Shown here in pieces: positions 17,647 to 26,406 of a DNA stretch of 64,000 nt. Positions within the stretch are counted from its first letter, which is position 1. Each line of letters opens with the position of its first letter. The notes under the pieces were generated by a model. The model was not told the DNA's origin and did not search any database. It saw nothing but the letters and a program-made list of their open reading frames with translations. This stretch comes from Thalassobaculum fulvum (GTDB lineage: Bacteria > Pseudomonadota > Alphaproteobacteria > Thalassobaculales > Thalassobaculaceae). The DNA lies in the NCBI RefSeq assembly GCF_014652915.1, contig NZ_BMZS01000003.1, positions 186,001 to 250,000 of the forward strand. Reading direction: 5' to 3'. Made by a program: the position numbers and the translations under genes.

Positions 17647-20600
17647 CTATTCCGCCGCCGCCACCAGCAGCTGCGCGTTGCCGCCGGCCGCCGTGGTGTC
17701 GATGCACAGCGCCCGCTCGACCAGGCAGCGATGCGGCTCCAGGTGGCCGATCACCAGCGGCACGACGGCACCCGCCCGGTCCGCCAGGGCCTGACGGACT
17801 TCCTTCAGTGCCGCGACCGGACCCTCGGCCAGCACGGCGTCCAAGGGCCGGCAGGACCGCAGCGCCTCCACCGCGACCCGACCGTCGAGCGAGGCGACCG
17901 GTGCGCCGGCGGCGCGCAGTGCCGAGATCGCGGGGGCGGCCGCCGGGGCGGCGACCACCGCGGCGTTGCCGAGCGCCAGGGCCAGGAACGCCTGGCCGAC
18001 GGCGGCGTCCGGCCGGTTGCTGCCGAGGTCGCCGAGGCACAGCAGGGTGCCGCGCGGGTGCAGCGAGAGCCGGTTGCTCTCACCGGTCGGCCCCGGCAGG
18101 TCGAGCGGTGCGAAGTCGATCGCCTCGGCGGTCGCCAGCGACGCCTCGGCGACCGCGCGGGCCCAGCCGTCGAGCCCCCGGACCACGCGGCGCAGCACGG
18201 CGAGGCGCTCGCCGCGGCCGCTCCAGCCGCTGCCGGAGACGATGTCGAGGGCACGATCGAGAGCCGCCGGTGCCACGGTCGCGCCCGGTACCGCCGTCTC
18301 GTCGGTCGCGGCCAGTTCGAGCGGCCGGCGGAACCGGTCGAGATAGTGCGGGCCGCCGGCCTTCGGGCCGGTCCCGGACAGGCCCTCGCCGCCGAACGGC
18401 TGCGACCCGACCACGGCGCCGATCTGGTTGCGGTTGACGTAGAGATTGCCGACCCGGGCGGCGTCGACCACCTGCTGCACGCGGCTGTCGACCCGGGTGT
18501 GGAGGCCGAGGGTCAGGCCATAGCCGGAGCCGTTGATCGCCGCCAGCACGGCGTCGAGCTCGGTCGCCTCGTAGGTGGCGACGTGCAGCACCGGACCGAA
18601 CACCTCGCGTTCCAGGCTGGCGATCCCGTCGACCTTCAGCACGGTCGGCGGCACGAAGCTGCCGGCGGTCGCCTCCCTCGGCAACTGCACCCGGCGCAAC
18701 AGCCGGCCCTGGGCCTCGAGTGCCGCACAATGCTTCTCGATGTCGGCGCGCGCCTCGTCGTCGATCACCGGGCCGACATCGGTCGCCAGGTCCCACGGGT
18801 CGCCGACCCGCAGCGCGTCCATGGCGCCGTACAGCATCTCCAGGAGGCGATCCTGCACGTCCTTCTGGACGTACAGCACGCGCAACGCCGAGCAGCGCTG
18901 GCCGGCGCTCTGGAACGCCGAGGCGACGATGTCGCGCACCGCCTGCTCGGGCAGGGCGGTCGAATCGACGATCATGGCGTTGAGCCCGCCGGTCTCGGCG
19001 ATCAGCGGGGCGTCGGGGCCGGCACCGGCGGCCAGCGCCTTGTGGATGCGGCGGGCGGTGTCGGTCGAGCCGGTGAAGCAGACGCCGCCGATCCGCGGGT
19101 CGCCGGTCAGCGCCGCACCGACGGTCTCGCCGGGACCCGGAACCAGCTGGACGACCGCCTCCGGCACCCCGGCCTGACGCATCAGCTCGATCGCCCGGCC
19201 GGCGATCAGCGCCGACTGCTCGGCCGGCTTGGCGACCACCGCATTGCCGGTCACCAGGGCGGCGGCGATCTGGCCGGTGAAGATGGCGAGCGGGAAGTTC
19301 CACGGCGACACGCAGGCGAACACCCCGCATGGCGGATGCCCGCCGTCGCCCTGCCGGCGCGCCTCGGCGGCGTAGTAGCGGCAAAAGTCGACCGCCTCGC
19401 GGACCTCGGCGACACCATCCAACAGGGTCTTGCCGGCCTCCCGGCAGGCGAGCGCGAACAGCTCTGGCGCGTGCGCCTCGTACAAGTCGGCGATCCGCTC
19501 CAGGCGGGCGGCGCGGTCGGCGGCGGGCAGGGCGGCCCAGGCCGGCTGCGCGGCGGCGGCGGCCCCGATCGCCGCAGCGACATGCGCGGCGGTACCGTCG
19601 GCCACGGTGCCGACCGGCTCGCCGGTAGCCGGGTTGCGGACTTCGTGCGGCACGGTCTCGGCTTCGACCGGCGCCGCGACCATCGGACCGGCGGTCCACT
19701 GTGAGGTCCGGAACGGCTCGCGGGCGGCGTCGAGGGCGGCGATGGTCGGCGGATCGGTCAGGTCCCAGCCTTTGGCACCACGGCGGTCGGGGCCGAAGAT
19801 CGCCGCCGGGTGCGGGATCCGGTCGTTGGCGACCGAGGCACCCAGTTCCTCGACCGCGGACAGCGGGTCGCGGGCGATCTCCTCCGGCGTCACCCGCTCG
19901 TCGACGATCTGGTTGACGAAGGACGAGTTGGCGCCGTTCTCCAGCAGCCGTCGCACCAGGTAGGCCAGCAGGTCGCGGTGGGCACCGACCGGTGCGTAGA
20001 TCCGGCAGCGCGCGCCGGTTTCCTTGCGGACGGTCTCGTGCAGCGACTCGCCCATGCCGTGGAGCCGCTGGAACTCGTAGCCCTCGACGCCGCCGGCCAT
20101 GCGCAGCACGGCCGCGACGGTGTGGGCGTTGTGGGTGGCGAACTGCGGGTAGATCCGGTCGGTCATGCCCAGCAGCATGCGCGCGCAGGCGATGTAGGAG
20201 GCGTCGGTCGAGACCTTGCGGGTGAACACCGGAAAGCCGTCGAGCCCCATGACCTGGGCGCGCTTGATCTCGCTGTCCCAGTACGCGCCCTTGACCAGCC
20301 GTACCATGATCCGCCGGTCGAGCTTTCGGGCGAGCGCGTGCAGCCACTGCAGCACGAAGCGGGCGCGCCGGCCATAGGCCTGCACCACCACGCCGAACCC
20401 GTCCCAGCCGGCCAGGGCCCGGTCGGACAGCACCGCCTCGATGACGTCGAGCGACAGGTCGAGCCGGTCGGCCTCCTCGGCGTCGATGTTGAAGCCCATG
20501 CCGGCACTCTTGGCGATCAGCGCGAGCGAGCGGGTGCGGGCGGCGATGTCGTCCAGCACGTGCGGCTTCTGCCCATACTCGTAGCGCGGATGCAGGGCCG

Positions 20601-21339
20601 AGAGCTTGACCGAGATGCCCGGGTTGGCGCGGATGTCGCCGTGGCCGCAATGCGCGGCGATCGCCGAGATCGCCTGGGAGTAGGCGATGTGGTAGCGCCG
20701 GGCGTCGGCCTCGGTGCGGGCGGCCTCGCCCAGCATGTCGTAGGAGTAGGTGTAGCCCTTGGCCTCCATCCCCTTGGCGCGCTCGGCGGCCTCGTCGATG
20801 GTGCGGCCGAGCACGAACTGGCGACCGAGCTCCTGCATGGCGCGCCGCACGGCGGTGCGGATCACCGGTTCGCCGAGCCGCTTGACCATGCCGTGCAGGG
20901 CGCCCGGCAGGTCGTCCCCGTCGTGCTCCGCCACCACCCGGCCGGTCAGCATCAGCGCCCAGGTCGAGGCGTTGACCAGCGGCGAGCTGGAATGGCCGAG
21001 GTGCCGGCTCCAGTCGGCCGGCGCCACCTTGTCCTCGATCAGTTCGTCCATGGTCCAGCGGTCGGGCACCCGGAGCAGAGCCTCGGCCAGGCACATCAGC
21101 GCCACGCCCTCCTTGGTGGTCAGGCCGTACTCGGCCAGGAAGCTCTCCATCATCCCGGGCCGGGTGCTGCCGCGGACCGCCCGCACCAGCCGGGCCGCCT
21201 CGACGGCGATCGCCGCGCGGTCGTCGTCGCCGAGGGCGGCCAGCGCGATCAGATCGTCCAGCGTCGATTTCTCGTCGGCCAGGGTGTGACCGGCGATGAT
21301 CCGGCGGAGGTCGGGGAGCGGGGCGGGATCGTCGGGCAT
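17647..21339 (-). CDS. putA: Bifunctional proline dehydrogenase / P5C dehydrogenase PutA
   Basis: A 1230-residue enzyme oxidising proline to glutamate in two steps with channelling. The FAD-binding proline dehydrogenase barrel covers about residues 190-490 (NPGISVKLSALHPRYEYG, VKGAYWDSEIK, FATHNAHT). The NAD-dependent aldehyde dehydrogenase covers about 540-1010, with VSPWNFPLAIF and the catalytic cysteine in SAGQRCSALR. A C-terminal domain follows. The N-terminus MPDDPAPLPDLRR shows no ribbon-helix-helix DNA-binding domain, so it is not a trifunctional PutA; regulation probably comes from the divergent Lrp-type gene. Start ATG 21339 fits the family; upstream codons in the same frame run through the promoter region. 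Confidence 0.96.
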   Translation of the reverse strand: MPDDPAPLPDLRRIIAGHTLADEKSTLDDLIALAALGDDDRAAIAVEAARLVRAVRGSTRPGMMESFLAEYGLTTKEGVALMCLAEALLRVPDRWTMDELIEDKVAPADWSRHLGHSSSPLVNASTWALMLTGRVVAEHDGDDLPGALHGMVKRLGEPVIRTAVRRAMQELGRQFVLGRTIDEAAERAKGMEAKGYTYSYDMLGEAARTEADARRYHIAYSQAISAIAAHCGHGDIRANPGISVKLSALHPRYEYGQKPHVLDDIAARTRSLALIAKSAGMGFNIDAEEADRLDLSLDVIEAVLSDRALAGWDGFGVVVQAYGRRARFVLQWLHALARKLDRRIMVRLVKGAYWDSEIKRAQVMGLDGFPVFTRKVSTDASYIACARMLLGMTDRIYPQFATHNAHTVAAVLRMAGGVEGYEFQRLHGMGESLHETVRKETGARCRIYAPVGAHRDLLAYLVRRLLENGANSSFVNQIVDERVTPEEIARDPLSAVEELGASVANDRIPHPAAIFGPDRRGAKGWDLTDPPTIAALDAAREPFRTSQWTAGPMVAAPVEAETVPHEVRNPATGEPVGTVADGTAAHVAAAIGAAAAAQPAWAALPAADRAARLERIADLYEAHAPELFALACREAGKTLLDGVAEVREAVDFCRYYAAEARRQGDGGHPPCGVFACVSPWNFPLAIFTGQIAAALVTGNAVVAKPAEQSALIAGRAIELMRQAGVPEAVVQLVPGPGETVGAALTGDPRIGGVCFTGSTDTARRIHKALAAGAGPDAPLIAETGGLNAMIVDSTALPEQAVRDIVASAFQSAGQRCSALRVLYVQKDVQDRLLEMLYGAMDALRVGDPWDLATDVGPVIDDEARADIEKHCAALEAQGRLLRRVQLPREATAGSFVPPTVLKVDGIASLEREVFGPVLHVATYEATELDAVLAAINGSGYGLTLGLHTRVDSRVQQVVDAARVGNLYVNRNQIGAVVGSQPFGGEGLSGTGPKAGGPHYLDRFRRPLELAATDETAVPGATVAPAALDRALDIVSGSGWSGRGERLAVLRRVVRGLDGWARAVAEASLATAEAIDFAPLDLPGPTGESNRLSLHPRGTLLCLGDLGSNRPDAAVGQAFLALALGNAAVVAAPAAAPAISALRAAGAPVASLDGRVAVEALRSCRPLDAVLAEGPVAALKEVRQALADRAGAVVPLVIGHLEPHRCLVERALCIDTTAAGGNAQLLVAAAE

Positions 21340-21363
21340 GATGCACCTCGCGCTGGCGTGGCG

Positions 21364-21447
21364 TTGACAGGCAATCCTAGCGCAACTCCGCTCCGACGGA
21401 TCGGCCGATCCGACCGCATTGACAGGCGAAGTTCCCGAAGTTTCTCT
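21364..21447 (+). promoter_or_regulatory. Direct repeats in the putA-lrp divergent promoter region
   Basis: The 12-base element GCRTTGACAGGC occurs twice in the same orientation (9-base core TTGACAGGC at 21364-21372 and 21419-21427). The copies are 55 bases apart, close to five helical turns. The right copy also gives a consensus -35 TTGACA, but no good -10 lies 17 bases on. Downstream is a partial dyad around TTTCTCTCTCAAAGAGACGAAA minus ends (21440-21462). Together these fit binding by the adjacent Lrp-type regulator. Confidence 0.5.
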
Positions 21448-21480
21448 CTCAAAGAGACGAAATGATAGAAATCGAGCCCC

Positions 21481-21948
21481 ATGACGGACGAATTGGACAA
21501 GATCGACCGCAAGATCCTGGCCGAACTGCAGAAAGACGGCCGGATCACCATGACCGCGCTGGCCGAGCGTGTCGGCCTGTCGAAGAGCCCTTGCCAGCAA
21601 CGGGTCCGGCGGCTCGAGGAGCGTGGCTACATTCTCGGTTACACCGCACTGGTCGACCTGTCGCGGCTCGACGCCGGGCACATCGCCTTCGTCCAGGTGA
21701 CGCTGAGCGACACCACCACGCCGGCGCTCGACGCCTTCAACCGGGCGGTCCGCCGGTTGCCCGAGGTCGAGCAGTGCCACATGATCGCCGGCGGATTCGA
21801 CTACCTTCTGAAGGTGCGGACCGCCGACATCCGGGCGTACCGGCGCAGCCTCGGGGAAAGCCTGTCGAGCCTGCCGCACGTCTCGCACACCAGCACCTAT
21901 GTGGTGATGGAGAGCGTGAAGGACCGCGACGTGGCGGAGGAGCGGTGA
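21481..21948 (+). CDS. putR: Lrp/AsnC-family regulator, probable PutR
   Basis: A 155-residue Lrp-type regulator. The helix-turn-helix lies at about 8-55 (DRKILAELQKDGRITMTALAERVG, split as LSKSPCQQRVRRLEERGYI). The RAM ligand-binding domain follows from about 68 to 145, with GGFDYLLKVR and VSHTSTYVVMESVK. LSKSPCQQRVRRLE is close to PutR-type activators of proline catabolism. Divergent placement 141 bases from putA supports regulation of putA in response to proline. Start is ATG 21481; the ribosome site is weak. Confidence 0.9.
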   Translation: MTDELDKIDRKILAELQKDGRITMTALAERVGLSKSPCQQRVRRLEERGYILGYTALVDLSRLDAGHIAFVQVTLSDTTTPALDAFNRAVRRLPEVEQCHMIAGGFDYLLKVRTADIRAYRRSLGESLSSLPHVSHTSTYVVMESVKDRDVAEER

Positions 21949-21976
21949 AGGTGGGATCGGTGAGGGGAAACTCGCA

Positions 21977-22729
21977 ATGAAGGTTCGGTTCCTGGGCAGC
22001 GGCGACGCCTTCGGCAGCGGCGGCCGGCTCAACACCTGCTTCCACGTCACGTCGGGGCCAGAGTCGGGGGCGGGGGCGTTCCTGATCGACTGCGGGGCGA
22101 CGGCGCTGCCGGCGCTGAAGGCGGCGGGGATCGACCGCAATGCCATCGATACGATCCTGATCACTCACTTCCATGCAGATCATTTCGGTGGCGTACCGTT
22201 CTTCATCCTGGACGCCCAGTTCTTCGCCAAGCGAACCGCGCCCTTAACCATCGCAGGCCCCGAAGGTCTGCGGGACTGGTATGTCCGGGCCCTGGAAACT
22301 GCATTCCCAGGTTCGTCGTCGACCCGGCAGAAGTTCGAGCTGTCGCTGGTCGAGCTGGAGGCCGGCAGGCGGCAAGCGGTGGGGGATCTGACCGTGACCC
22401 CGCAGCGGGTGATCCACGGCCCACCGGGCGGCCCGTTCTTCGCCTACCGCATCGAGGTCGACGGCCGGGTGCTGGCCTATACCGGCGACACCGAGTGGAC
22501 CGAGGCGCTGGTCGAGGTCGGGCGGGACGCCGACCTGCTGATCGCCGAGGCGTACTTCCGCGACAAGCCGGTGCCGTTCCACCTCGACCTCGCGAGCCTG
22601 GAGCGCAACCTCGACCGGATCCGGCCGAAGCGGCTGGTTCTCACGCATATGAGCGACGACATGCTCCGCCAGGCCGACGCCGTGCCCTACGAGACCGCAC
22701 GCGACGGTCTGGAGATCGCGGTCGCCTGA
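21977..22729 (+). CDS. MBL-fold hydrolase, RNase Z-like
   Basis: A 250-residue metallo-beta-lactamase-fold hydrolase. The zinc motif HxHxDH is THFHADHFGG, preceded by LIDCGATALPALKAAG. Further ligands are His in VIHGPPGG, Asp in YTGDTEW and His in LVLTHMSDD. The N-terminal FLGSGDAFGSGGRLNTC is typical of the RNase Z / phosphonate-PhnP-like group. No tRNA-binding exosite arm is obvious, so a small phosphodiester or thioester substrate is more likely than tRNA. It starts 28 bases after the Lrp gene behind AGGGGAAACTC and may share its transcript. Confidence 0.88.
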   Translation: MKVRFLGSGDAFGSGGRLNTCFHVTSGPESGAGAFLIDCGATALPALKAAGIDRNAIDTILITHFHADHFGGVPFFILDAQFFAKRTAPLTIAGPEGLRDWYVRALETAFPGSSSTRQKFELSLVELEAGRRQAVGDLTVTPQRVIHGPPGGPFFAYRIEVDGRVLAYTGDTEWTEALVEVGRDADLLIAEAYFRDKPVPFHLDLASLERNLDRIRPKRLVLTHMSDDMLRQADAVPYETARDGLEIAVA

Positions 22730-22789
22730 CCGGCAGTTGCATCGATCTGCCAGGTTGCGTGGATAATCTTGTGAATAAGATGAATAATC

Positions 22790-22825
22790 ATACGTATCAT
22801 ATTGATAAATAGCAGATATTTATCA
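22790..22825. promoter_or_regulatory. AT-rich palindromes upstream of the GMC gene
   Basis: A distinctly AT-rich patch (about 22765-22830) lies in an otherwise GC-rich 212-base gap. It contains an 8-bp palindrome ATACGTAT (22790-22797) and a perfect 9-bp inverted repeat TGATAAATA / TATTTATCA (22803-22811 and 22817-22825, spacer GCAGA). These look like an operator and UP-type promoter element for the oxidoreductase 117 bases downstream. Confidence 0.5.
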
Positions 22826-22941
22826 CTCACGCTGGGGAAGGGCAGCAATCCTCACCTTCGCCGGAGACCCGGTTGCCGGTCCCGTGCACAATCCCCTGAA
22901 CCGCCGGCCGGCAGAGCCGCGGACAGCGAGGGAGGCAGGGC

Positions 22942-24555
22942 GTGGAACAGGACGGAAGCTACGACGTCATCGTGGTGGGCGCCGGGTCGGCGGGGTCGGC
23001 GCTGGCGTCGCGGCTGACCGAGGACCCGAAACTCAGGGTGCTGTTGCTGGAGGCCGGGGCGGCCAGCCATCCGCTGTCGCCGGTGCCGATGAGCTTCGCC
23101 TTCCTGATGAACCACCCGACCGCCAACTGGAACTATCGCTCGACCCCGGAGGAGGGAACCGCGAACCGGGTCATTCCGGTGCCGCGCGGCCGGCTGGTCG
23201 GCGGCTCGTCGTCGATCAACGGCCTGGTCTACGTGCGCGGCCAGCCGATCGACTACGACAGCTGGGCGCAGTTCGGAAACCGCGGCTGGAGTTACGAGGA
23301 CGTGCTGCCGGTGTTCCGGCGCATGGAGAACTACGAGCACGGCGCCGACGACTGGCGGACCCAGGGCGGCCCGCTGCACGTCTGCGAGGCCTACGACCGC
23401 AGCCCGATCTACGACGCCCTGCAGGAGGCCGGGGACAAGCTCGGCATCCCGCGCAACAAGGACTACAACGGCGCCTCCCAGGAGGGCATCGTCCGCACCC
23501 AGACCACGATCCGCGACGGCAAGCGGTTCAGTGCCGCGGTCGCCTACCTGAAACCGGCGCGCGGCCGTCCCAACCTGAACATCGTCTCGGACGCCCATGC
23601 CACCCGCCTGCTGTTCGACGGCACCCGCTGCGTCGGCGTCGCCTACGAGCGGCACGGCCGGGAGGTCGAGGCGCGGGCCGGCCGCGAGGTGGTGGTGTCG
23701 ACCGGTGCGGTGGCGACCCCGCAGCTGCTGGAGCTGTCGGGCATCGGCCGCCCCGAGGTCCTGTCGCAGCACGGCATCGCGGTCCGCCACGCCATGCCGG
23801 GCGTCGGCGAGAACCTGCGCGACCACATCAACGCCCGCATCATCTGGCGGCTGAAGACGAGGGGGCTGTCCTACAACGACCGGATCGTCGGACTCGGCAG
23901 GATCTGGGAAGGGCTGAAGTACATCGCCACCCGGCGGGGATTCCTGGCGATCCCGTCGGCGCCGCTGCTCGGGTTCCTGAAGACCCGGCCGGACTTGGAG
24001 TGCCCGGACATCCAGATGCACGTGCTGCCCTACGTCATCAAGGACGCCTTCAAGCGCACCCTGCAGCCGTGGCCGGGCATGACCCTGACCTGCTACCAGC
24101 TGCGGCCGGAGAGCCTGGGGTCGATCCACATCAAGTCGGCCGACCCCAAGGCGCACCCGGACATCCGCTTCAACTTCCTGTCCGACCCGATCGACCGCCG
24201 GACCATGGTCGACGGGCTGAAGCTGATCCGCCGGCTGGCCAATGCCGGGCCGCTCGACCCGTTCATCGACCAGGAGGTCGATCCGGGGCCGGGGGTGACC
24301 GACGATGACGGCCTGCTCGACAGCATCCGCAACACCGCCAACACCGCGTTCCACCCGATCGGCACCTGCCGCATGGCTCCGGGCCCGAACGGGGTGGTCG
24401 ACGACCGGCTGCGGGTCCACGGTCTGCTGGGACTGCGGATCGCCGACGCGTCGATCATGCCGACCATGGTATCCGGCAACACCAACGCCGCCTCGATCAT
24501 GATCGGGGAGAAGGCTGCCGAGATGATCCGCCAGGATCTGCGGGCGCCGGCCTGA
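22942..24555 (+). CDS. GMC-family FAD alcohol/choline dehydrogenase
   Basis: A 537-residue glucose-methanol-choline oxidoreductase. The ADP-binding motif is VVGAGSAGSALASRL, followed by LLLEAG. GMC signature 1 appears as PRGRLVGGSSSINGLVYVRG and signature 2 as STGAVATPQLLELSGIG. The C-terminal catalytic His-Asn pair lies in NTAFHPIGTCRM and SGNTNAASIMIGEKAAEMI. It likely oxidises a primary alcohol or polyol, passing electrons to a quinone or O2; choline is only one option. Start is GTG 22942 with GAGGGAGGCAGGG upstream. Confidence 0.92.
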   Translation: MEQDGSYDVIVVGAGSAGSALASRLTEDPKLRVLLLEAGAASHPLSPVPMSFAFLMNHPTANWNYRSTPEEGTANRVIPVPRGRLVGGSSSINGLVYVRGQPIDYDSWAQFGNRGWSYEDVLPVFRRMENYEHGADDWRTQGGPLHVCEAYDRSPIYDALQEAGDKLGIPRNKDYNGASQEGIVRTQTTIRDGKRFSAAVAYLKPARGRPNLNIVSDAHATRLLFDGTRCVGVAYERHGREVEARAGREVVVSTGAVATPQLLELSGIGRPEVLSQHGIAVRHAMPGVGENLRDHINARIIWRLKTRGLSYNDRIVGLGRIWEGLKYIATRRGFLAIPSAPLLGFLKTRPDLECPDIQMHVLPYVIKDAFKRTLQPWPGMTLTCYQLRPESLGSIHIKSADPKAHPDIRFNFLSDPIDRRTMVDGLKLIRRLANAGPLDPFIDQEVDPGPGVTDDDGLLDSIRNTANTAFHPIGTCRMAPGPNGVVDDRLRVHGLLGLRIADASIMPTMVSGNTNAASIMIGEKAAEMIRQDLRAPA

Positions 24556-24590
24556 GAGCGTGGTAATGGACATGTTTCGCACTGCCCCAT

Positions 24591-24703
24591 GGGTCCCGGA
24601 TCTTCACGACTTCGCCGTGGCGTCCGGGATGAGGGTGGCAGGTGCGTGTCTGTTGAACCTCATCCCGGACGGATGCGCTCTGCGCGGCCGATCCGGGACC
24701 CAG
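24591..24703. repeat. REP/BIME-like repeat pair B
   Basis: GGGTCCCGG (24591-24599) and CCGGGATGAG (24623-24632) form one unit. CTCATCCCGG (24659-24668) and CCGGGACCCAG (24693-24703) form the inverted partner. It occupies the gap between the GMC gene and the CurA-like gene. Confidence 0.65.
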
Positions 24704-24753
24704 CCGCCGCTCCGACTGCGTGCGCCGGCAAGAGCCCGTGAAAGGATGACCCG

Positions 24754-25788
24754 ATGAAGAGCCTGCAAGTCCGGTTCGTTAAGCGCCCGACCGGGGAGCC
24801 GACGGCCGACACCTTCGAGATCGGCGAGGCCGAGCTGCCGGCGCTCGGCGACGGAGAGATCCTGGTCCGGATCATCTGGCTGTCGCTCGACCCCTACATG
24901 CGCGGCCGGATGGACGACAAGCGCTCCTACGCCCAGCCGCAGGCCCTCGGCGCGGTCATGCAGGGCGGCACCGTCGGCCAGGTGGTCGAGAGCCGCAACC
25001 CGAAGTTCGCCGAGGGCGACTTCGTGCTCGGCATGTTCGGCTGGCAGAGCCACGCGGTCTCCGATGGAGCCATGGTGCGCAAGCTCGACCCGGCGGTGGC
25101 CCCGCTGTCGACCTGGGTGGGCGTCATGGGCATGCCGGGGCTGACCGCCTATATCGGCCTGCTCGACGTCGGCGAGATGAAGGCCGGCGACACGGTGGCG
25201 GTCTCGGCGGCCTCCGGCGCGGTCGGCTCGGTGGTCGGCCAGCTCGCCCGCATCAAGGGCGCGAAGAAGGTGGTCGGAATCGCCGGCGCCGAGGAGAAGT
25301 GTCGGTTCGTGGTCGACGAGCTCGGCTTCGACGCCTGCGTCAGCCACCGCTCGGCGAGCCTGCGCGACGACCTTAAGGCGGCCTGCCCGGACGGCATCGA
25401 CATCTATTTCGAGAACGTCGGCGGCCCGACCCTGGACGCCGCCCTGTCGCTGATGAATCCGTTCGGCCGGATCCCGGTGTGCGGGATGATCTCGATGTAC
25501 AACACCGGCCCGTCGACCGAGGGGCCGGACCGGCTGCCGAGTCTGATGCGCCGGGTCCTGACCGACCGCCTGAAGATCCAGGGCTTCATCGTGTCGGACC
25601 GGGCCGCCCAGCATCAGAAGGCGTTCATCGAGGAGGTCGGCGGCTACATCCGCGACGGCCGGATCAAGTACCGGGAGTTCGTCACCGAGGGCCTGGAGAA
25701 CGCCCCGCGGGCGTTCGCCGGCCTGCTGCGCGGCGAGAACTTCGGCAAGCAGCTCGTGAAGGTCTCCGACGACCCGACGCTGGGTTGA
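24754..25788 (+). CDS. NADP-dependent MDR oxidoreductase, CurA-like
   Basis: A 344-residue zinc-independent medium-chain reductase that reduces C=C bonds of enones, as CurA and leukotriene B4 12-hydroxydehydrogenase do. Residues WLSLDPYMRGRM near 42-53 are diagnostic of this group. The NADP site is SAASGAVGSVVGQLARIKGAKKVVG, where the motif AASGAVG is the glycine-rich turn. IYFENVGG and MISMYN follow. No zinc ligands are seen. AAAGGATG precedes the ATG by about 5 bases. Confidence 0.92.
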   Translation: MKSLQVRFVKRPTGEPTADTFEIGEAELPALGDGEILVRIIWLSLDPYMRGRMDDKRSYAQPQALGAVMQGGTVGQVVESRNPKFAEGDFVLGMFGWQSHAVSDGAMVRKLDPAVAPLSTWVGVMGMPGLTAYIGLLDVGEMKAGDTVAVSAASGAVGSVVGQLARIKGAKKVVGIAGAEEKCRFVVDELGFDACVSHRSASLRDDLKAACPDGIDIYFENVGGPTLDAALSLMNPFGRIPVCGMISMYNTGPSTEGPDRLPSLMRRVLTDRLKIQGFIVSDRAAQHQKAFIEEVGGYIRDGRIKYREFVTEGLENAPRAFAGLLRGENFGKQLVKVSDDPTLG

Positions 25789-25843
25789 GGCGGTAGCAGC
25801 CGGGTCGGCCGACAGTGCCGACCCGGCGCCGACCGTTGCCGGT

Positions 25844-26287
25844 TTAGTTCCAGTTGTCGATCTTGACGTCGTCCGGGTAGGGGGTGCCCGTACCGGACTC
25901 GACATAGGACTTGAGGCTCAGCAGGAACACGGCCCACTTGGTGCTGCAGTGGTGCATGAACTCGACCGGCTCCTTCCAGCCCTGATGCCTGAACAGGACG
26001 ATAGTGTGGTCGTCCTCCTCCCTGAGATCGAAGCCGACCCGCGTCCCGATCCATTCCGCCGGCCCGTCGACCACCTCCCACAGCACGTGCCTGGGTGGTT
26101 CGAGTTCGAGCACCTTCATGTCGAAGAAGCCGCGCGGCTCGAAGCGGAACTGAATGACGCCGCCGACCGAGCCGTCACCCCGGGTCGTTCGTGTCCACCA
26201 GCCGGCGAGCCCCTCGATCGAACTCAAGGCCTCGTAGACGGCGTTCGGCGACGACTTAATCCCCACCCTGTGAAGAATGTCCGGCAT
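25844..26287 (-). CDS. SRPBCC / AHSA1-type protein
   Basis: A 147-residue START-like domain protein. AVYEALSSIEGLAGWWTRTT is the typical AHSA1 opening, followed by GGVIQFRF, LELEPPRHVLWEV and a long C-terminal helix MHHCSTKWAVFLLSLKSYVE. Such proteins hold a hydrophobic ligand or act as small stress or ligand-binding partners. It is divergent from the regulator at 26407, and both share the 119-base region holding one arm of the inverted repeat. Joint regulation is likely. Confidence 0.86.
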   Translation of the reverse strand: MPDILHRVGIKSSPNAVYEALSSIEGLAGWWTRTTRGDGSVGGVIQFRFEPRGFFDMKVLELEPPRHVLWEVVDGPAEWIGTRVGFDLREEDDHTIVLFRHQGWKEPVEFMHHCSTKWAVFLLSLKSYVESGTGTPYPDDVKIDNWN

Positions 26288-26375
26288 TTCGATGTCTCCT
26301 TCCGGTTCGATTTCCGTGCACTCTCGGCGAATCGCTGCGTGCCCGGTGGAGACGGCTTAGCCGCGGGCGGCCGAA

Positions 26376-26401
26376 CGCCGGGAGTTACAAGCCTGTCGGG
26401 A
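26376..26401 (+). repeat. Left arm of a 26-base inverted repeat
   Basis: The arm begins CGCCGGGAGTTACAAG and ends TGTCGGGA. It stops five bases before the ATG at 26407, where a ribosome site would be. The right arm (27584-27609), reverse-complemented, matches it at 23 of 26 positions. The core ACAAGCCTGT is a partial dyad, so it could be an operator. See the right arm and the related finding. Confidence 0.7.
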
Positions 26402-26406
26402 TACGG

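Noticed and set aside
17611-21465. Two long open frames on the plus strand opposite putA (17611-19704 and 19810-21465) and one overlapping minus frame (18080-21346)
   Set aside because: They have no recognisable domains and His/Arg/Pro-rich shadow composition, while the PutA frame has full-length homologous motifs.
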